NCBI GenBank assembly: GCA_019671005.1
Contig: CM033726.1
Span: 1,612,001 to 1,676,000 of the forward strand
Length of the DNA: 64,000 nt
Reading direction: 5' to 3'
From: Hibiscus mutabilis
Lineage: Eukaryota; Streptophyta; Magnoliopsida; Malvales; Malvaceae
The notes below the pieces were generated by a model. It ran no database searches. It was given only the letters and a program-made list of their open reading frames with translations, and was not told where the DNA came from. Of this stretch, positions 58,784-64,000 are shown in pieces (within the stretch, counting starts at the first letter, position 1; every line of letters begins with the position of its first letter). Both the position numbers and the translations under genes were made by a program.

Positions 58784-59325
58784 TAAGATGAGCAAAACTC
58801 GACTCGACTCGAAAAAATCAAATAACTTAACTCGACTCAATGAGAAAATACTCGACTCGATGAGAAAATACTCGACTCGTCTTGACTCGACTCAAAAAAA
58901 AATTCAAATAAAGTTTGAGTTGTAAAATAAAAACTCGAATAACTCGAAATTTTTAGTAATTAATAAATTTATTTTTAAGTTCGAGACGAGTCCTTTAATT
59001 TTTTATTATTATATATATACTGATATATAAAAATATGAAGAAATATTGCAACATATGAAAAAAATATGAAGAAATATATATATATATATATATATATACA
59101 TATCTTACATGATTAGAGAAAATGATTTAAATTATAATCAAACCGTACTATAACATGATAAATAATAACAATTAAATTGTTATAGGAACTCGAAAACTCG
59201 ACTCGAATTTCTTAAACTCGACTCAAATAAAAAAAATTCAAATAAAGTTCGAGTTGTAAAATATGACACGTCAACTCGAATAACTCAAAATTTTTTTACT
59301 CGACTCGATCGAACGCTCACCCCTA
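58784..59325. mobile_element. hAT-type non-autonomous element, 542 bp
   Basis: Left end taagatgagcaaaactcga and the complement of taggggtgagcgttcgatcg at the right are inverted relatives. Flanks actttttg (58776-58783) and actctttg (59326-59333) make an 8-bp duplication with one mismatch. Both ends are rich in actcgactcg; a (TA)n run lies at 59070-59098. Confidence 0.78.
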
Positions 59326-59488
59326 ACTCTTTGGTTATTTTGTTACTCACTAACGGTTTTTTTTATAATTAACTATATCTAATTTATCGGTTGATTAATT
59401 CAGATTGAATATTGTAGAAATCCGTCATAATAGAGTAATCTTCCTAATTCAATTTGTTCACTTCATAATATCATGATTTGAACATATG

Positions 59489-59661
59489 CAGTGGCGGAGC
59501 CACATATACATTTGGGTGGGCACTAAATTTTTCAAAGTTCATGCATTTAGTTTTAATTTTATAAAATAGTCCTTAAATTTTATTACTTGTGCCCACCCTA
59601 AAATTTTGAGATTTTTATAATTTGTGCCCACCATAAAAAAATTATTTTGAACCCGCCATTA
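59489..59661. mobile_element. hAT-type MITE, borders approximate
   Basis: cagtggcggagccacata opens it and gaacccgccatta closes it (inverted). tgggtgggcac and tgtgcccaccc fold back inside. Flanks aacatatg and aacatgta agree only partly. Confidence 0.6.
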
Positions 59662-61018
59662 AACATGTAATCTAATACCTTATCTTACTAAATTAAATGA
59701 TTATTGATTTCACTAACGGTTTTTTATTCTTGATTCAATATGCAGTTTTCCGGACAATGAAAACGGTGTCAAAGTCATCATGGTTATTACTTAATTGTGG
59801 ATATTAAGAAGAAAAGCAACAACTTAAAAGCACGACGACTGGTTGAAGAGAAGACAGGCTTTGGTCAATAAACCGTGTTTCGTGGGGGCTAAGTCTAGGA
59901 CTAGGAAACCGGGTTTTCTCTACCCAGTATTTGTCTTTGTTTCAACTCCAATGATTCCTATTTCGGCCACCGCCATTTGTGTTTCGTCTCTTTTTCATCG
60001 TGTTTTTTTTTTGGTTCCATTTCACATTAATCATTCCGGGGTTAATTGTGTCGGTCATAATTCAAATACTGATGTTAAGAGTCAATAAGAATAGTTTCAA
60101 AGGTAGATTAAGAGAATAAAATATTCTAAAATTTTTTTTTGGATACGAGTATCTTGAAAAGAATCTTCATATGAGATTGATGTGAGTCGACGTTTATTCA
60201 CATGTTATGCAAATAATTAAATTTTATAAATACGATGAGATGGTTTCTTTGGATTAAGTGGTCCGTTAAGTATAGGTCGAGTGAGCACTTCCTTGCTTCC
60301 ATCATTAAAAAAGAACAAGAGTTTTTATTTTAGTAGTCTTAAGGTTATTATATTCTAGTGTATGCTTATATTTTTTTCTTAACAGTTTAATAAAATATAC
60401 TTTGTAGATAAAATTGTTTGAATTCGAATCTCTTAAAATGAACATCATTATTTTTTTCACATAGATAACTCATTGGATTGAAAAGAGAGGTTAATATGAT
60501 GCCAAGTAGAAATTAAGAAGTTAATTAGATATGGGTATAATATGTCCTGTTTTGTGAAGGATTTGACTTTTCGTATAAGATGATTTAAAATAAGAGATAT
60601 TGATGAACCTAACAAGTGCTCTAACAAAAAAAATAACGAATGATATTCATCTTAAACGATACGGATTGAAATCGCTATATCTATATAGTGTATGTGCCAA
60701 ATTTCATTCCCTTGACACTACCCCAATTATTATTGGTTCTGATAATAAAATTAAGTCGTTTACGTATCAGCTCAAGGGTAGGGAGAGTCGGTATATAGAA
60801 TATGTCAACTGCCTAATAATTATTAAAAGAAAAACAAATTCCACATTTATACCCAACACCAAAATTAAATTATGGAAAAAGATATTTATCCCCGTGAAGA
60901 TGTAGACTGCTAGTGCGAGTTCTGCTTCTTTCTTCCCACCTACACAATCTAATGCAGACTTGGCCTTCTAAGTTCTCGGCTACTTTCAACTAAAAACCAA
61001 ATAAAAAACATTTACACT
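59662..61018. other. Intergenic, no supported gene
   Basis: Holds two unassigned plus frames (59843-60088, 81 codons; 60600-60905, 101 codons) that match no family and have no visible flanking gene signals. Confidence 0.5.
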
Positions 61019-63830
61019 TGTGGCGACCATTTTTTTGAAAAATCGGAAAAGTGTGAAAAATAATATGACGATTGTTCTTTTTGGAAATTAGGATTTTCGG
61101 GCTATTTTTAATTTAATCTTGAAAATTGGGATTTTTTGTATTAAATCGGAATTTCTTTATTATCTTAAAAAACGTTTGGAGTCACCATTGATCACTTCGA
61201 GGTGGACCGGACACCGGAAAAATAAACTCGAGATTCTGTCTTAAAATGGGTTCGGAAGTCGGTTACGTGTAGGGAAGGATTAGCACCCCTACGAACGCCC
61301 GTTATCGGTACCTTTAATTTTACGTGACATTTTGGCACTTCGAATAATTATTTGAATTTAATTTATCCCATAACTATAAATTGAATTTAAATTCCGAATG
61401 TAGATATCTTTTTATATGGAAATTCATTTTGTTCGAATACAAGGTTAAAAGCACCCCGTTAAGTGGCACCCCTATTCGTATTTAAAAATGAATTTTCAAC
61501 ATAAAAGGTTTTTTATGAATGATATTTTATTGTCTTGTCAATTTTAAGTACACATCCTAAAAATGCTCTAATTAATTAGTTATTTAAAACTATGAATATA
61601 AATTAATTTAATGGCTTTTATGAGAAAATGTCATTTTCATGAACACCTTCCATATATTTAAAGCCCTTAAATTAATCATATTCATATTTAATTAATTCCT
61701 CTAATTAATTAAAGTTCTAGTCCTATTTAAGGCTCTAACAAATTATTTAATCAATTTTATAAGTGAAAATGTATATCGAATATACACCTTTATGACTAAG
61801 GCTGAGATAACACCCCATTGTAAACAATGGAACACCATCTAGATTTGAACCTCAAAGATTCTATTCGATATACATTTAATTAACTACAATGTATTAATTA
61901 TTAATTATTTGATTTTAGCTAAAAAGTCAAATTAATAATCGATTTTAAGTAAGAAATATATCAAATATAATTTAAAAAATCCATGTGATAACAACCTATT
62001 GTAAACAATGGAACACCATCCATATTTGGATTCTAAAATCATATTTAATATACGTTTAATATGTACAATTATCTACCATATTTAATTATTGAACCCTAAT
62101 TAAAGAAACCTAAAATAGAGGCTCTATTAATTAATTAAACTAAGTGTATTTAATTGTCTATCACACTTCTATATGCATAATTGTAAAACATGCAAGCAAA
62201 CAAATAATTTAAAACAATTAAATTAAATAGAACAATTAAAATAATAATTAAATTACAACAAATTAAAACATGAACTGATTTTATTAATGGGAATGAAATG
62301 AATGAATTACAAAATTCTAGCCCAATTACAAAACCCATAGGTGACCTAATTGAAAAGATTACGAACTAATGGGAACAATTCATGGGAGGGGGACTAAACT
62401 GAAGGAATTGCAAAATTGAGGCTCAATTAAAAGGAAATGGTGACCAAATTGAGAGAATGCAGAACTTTGGGCAAAAACCAAAGGGCATTTGAATGGAAAA
62501 ACGTGGGTTATACTCGACCCGTGGAAAAGACGCAGACCCTGCACTTGACCGGCACCAAAACGGTGCCGTGTTGACTTACCCATAAAAGCTCAATAATGAG
62601 CTGACTTGCTCATTTCTCCTATCTCCACTATCTCTTTTATATCACTCTTTCCTCAAAACTCTCTCGGCCTAACGCTCTAATTTCCCAGAAATCTCACCAA
62701 AATATATCAAAAACACTCATTCTTGGATGAACACTCAATGAGTTCATCTTTTCCGGCATGAAATCGCCACATACTCCACCCTTCGATCCTCAACCGCCTA
62801 TCTCCAATGACTATTGCCTGTTCATTGGCTACCGTGCTTGATCTCCGGTAATGGCCTCACTTCGGCCGGCCGGCGCAAGGCGATTTCTAGCCACCATGAG
62901 GAGATTTTTGGTCACCGTACCTCCGCCGTGAAAACCCTAACACTACCCCAAAAATTACATTTTCAACTCCTAAGCCTTCGATCTTCCTAGATCCGACAGG
63001 ATCCCCTTCTTTCTCGGCCTAGTCTACCCGAAAACCCCATTTTCAACTCCGACGTTGCTCAAAACTCCGGCCACCACAAGAAGATGAGTTTCGATTTCTT
63101 TTAATTCTGTTTTTATTATTAAAAGGAAACTAATGATTTCATTATATTTTTTTGCAGAAATTGAATATAAGAAATGAGTTACTTTCTCGGAAGTAATTCA
63201 GTAATTTTGATCTCCGACGACTGACGAGCTTCTTCGGTGGATTTCGGCTTCTAGTGACGGTTCAGCTCTTAAACGACCGATGAGTTTTTCGGTGACTGAC
63301 GAGCTTCCCAGCGACCGGTGAACTTTCGGCGACCTTTCCTCTTCCCGGTAATGGTGTGGCCTTCCAGGGCTGTTTAGCTACCGAGAAAGGTAACTTTCTC
63401 TCTCTCCATTATTATTATTATTTAATAGTTTAATAATGGCTGACATTATTACTCCATATGACATCTTCTCTCTCCTATTTATAGGTGTGTGGGAAGTGAC
63501 GTCATCAGGATTACCAACTGGTGACAACTGGCAATGCAGAGGCTCAATCAGCGTGAATTTTATCTCAACAAATGAGAGCTTGCAACGTGGCATTGTTGGG
63601 CGGGAAAAGGAAAACCATATTTGTTTTTTGGGTTATCTGTGTTTGTTTGGGCCTTTAGTATTAGGATTTAGGCGGGAACAAAATGTATATGGGCTTTGGG
63701 ATCTTAGGAATGTAAATTGGACTTTCATGGACTGTTTTTATTTATGTATGGACTATTTATTAATTTAGTATTATTTATTTATCATTTATTTATTATTATT
63801 ATTAAGCCCGGTCAAAATTCGGGTATGACA
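61019..63830 (-). mobile_element. 3' LTR of Ty3/gypsy-like element C
   Basis: On the minus strand the LTR starts TGTCATACCCGAATTTTGAC at 63830 and ends ATGGTCGCCACA at 61019, about 2.8 kb. A polypurine tract directly precedes the start, so this is the 3' LTR and the element body lies at higher coordinates. The conserved LTR block (61250-61312) and tggtgactcc text match elements A and B. A TATA box is at 63476-63484. Inside, a stretch with aacaatggaacaccatc is duplicated (61795-61880 and 61985-62070). Confidence 0.82.
63476..63484 (-). promoter_or_regulatory. TATA box of element C LTR
   Basis: cctataaatagg on the minus strand, some 350 bp inside the LTR, the expected U3/R position. Confidence 0.6.
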
Positions 63831-64000
63831 GTTGTCCCTCTTTGCTCATTGTTGTGGAACATGGATAGAGCAAAGACTGAAAATACACAAATTTTGTCTA
63901 GACCTCTTGGTCATCCTCTGAAAGGCAGATCTTTCATTACAAACAATGCTGAAGCTTGAAGTTGTTCTTCTTATTACGAAATTCTTTAAATTTTTGCTAA
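63831..64000 (-). mobile_element. 3' end of element C body with polypurine tract
   Basis: gagcaaagagggacaac on the minus strand (63831-63847) abuts the LTR. The remaining 150 bp are non-coding and run off the window. Confidence 0.7.

Noticed and set aside
59843..60905. Two unassigned plus frames
   Set aside because: No conserved motif, no splice context and no codon bias obvious by eye.

Overview
This is plant nuclear DNA, almost certainly from a eudicot. It is AT-rich and gene-poor, with spliced genes, an MIR169 hairpin, plant-only protein families and many nested transposable elements. The style of the Ty3/gypsy elements, the DUF7745-like ORF1 and the SINE and MITE families make a malvid such as cotton (Gossypium) my best guess. 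That is inference; no organism-specific marker proves it.

Layout. 1-10.6 kb is intergenic and holds a relic of a hAT transposase (minus), two truncated LINEs carrying RNase H domains (3.4-4.1 kb plus, 5.9-6.6 kb minus), a SINE and several MITE or Mutator-like palindromes. 10.7-21.1 kb is the 5' part of a decayed Tat/Ogre-like Ty3 retrotransposon (element A: LTR, PBS, ORF1, gag, protease, RT). It is cut off in pol by element B (21.1-29.8 kb), a second Ty3 element with both LTRs, a decayed gag, no pol and a 137-bp higher-order tandem repeat near its 3' end. B's 3' LTR is itself truncated, and the rest of A is missing.

29.8-35.7 kb holds MITEs, an 868-bp retroposon with 15-bp target-site duplications and a 1.57-kb Mutator-like palindrome. 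A small CYSTM-type gene lies at 35.7-36.3 kb (minus, three exons). 36.6-42.6 kb is repeats, including a SINE nested in an inverted MITE copy and two Mutator-like elements, one inside the other. 43.1-44.0 kb is a LITAF-domain gene that looks like a pseudogene. An MIR169 gene with a TATA box lies on the minus strand at 45.3-45.5 kb. 46-51 kb is repeats and hAT-like elements. 51.6-56.6 kb is the largest gene, a ten-exon At2g33490-like (AH/BAR-superfamily, proline-rich) gene on the minus strand, with an apparent 1-base frameshift in its last exon. 57-60.9 kb is repeats (tandem arrays, a SINE with 22-bp target-site duplications, hAT-like elements). 61.0-63.8 kb is the 3' LTR of a third Ty3-like element on the minus strand, whose body runs off the window end.

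The host loci (CYSTM gene, LITAF relic, MIR169, At2g33490-like gene) are independent single genes; nothing suggests they work as a unit. No rRNA gene, canonical tRNA gene or CRISPR array was seen. Exons were assembled by eye from splice signals, reading frame and family resemblance; element borders rest on visible target-site duplications or terminal repeats where stated.
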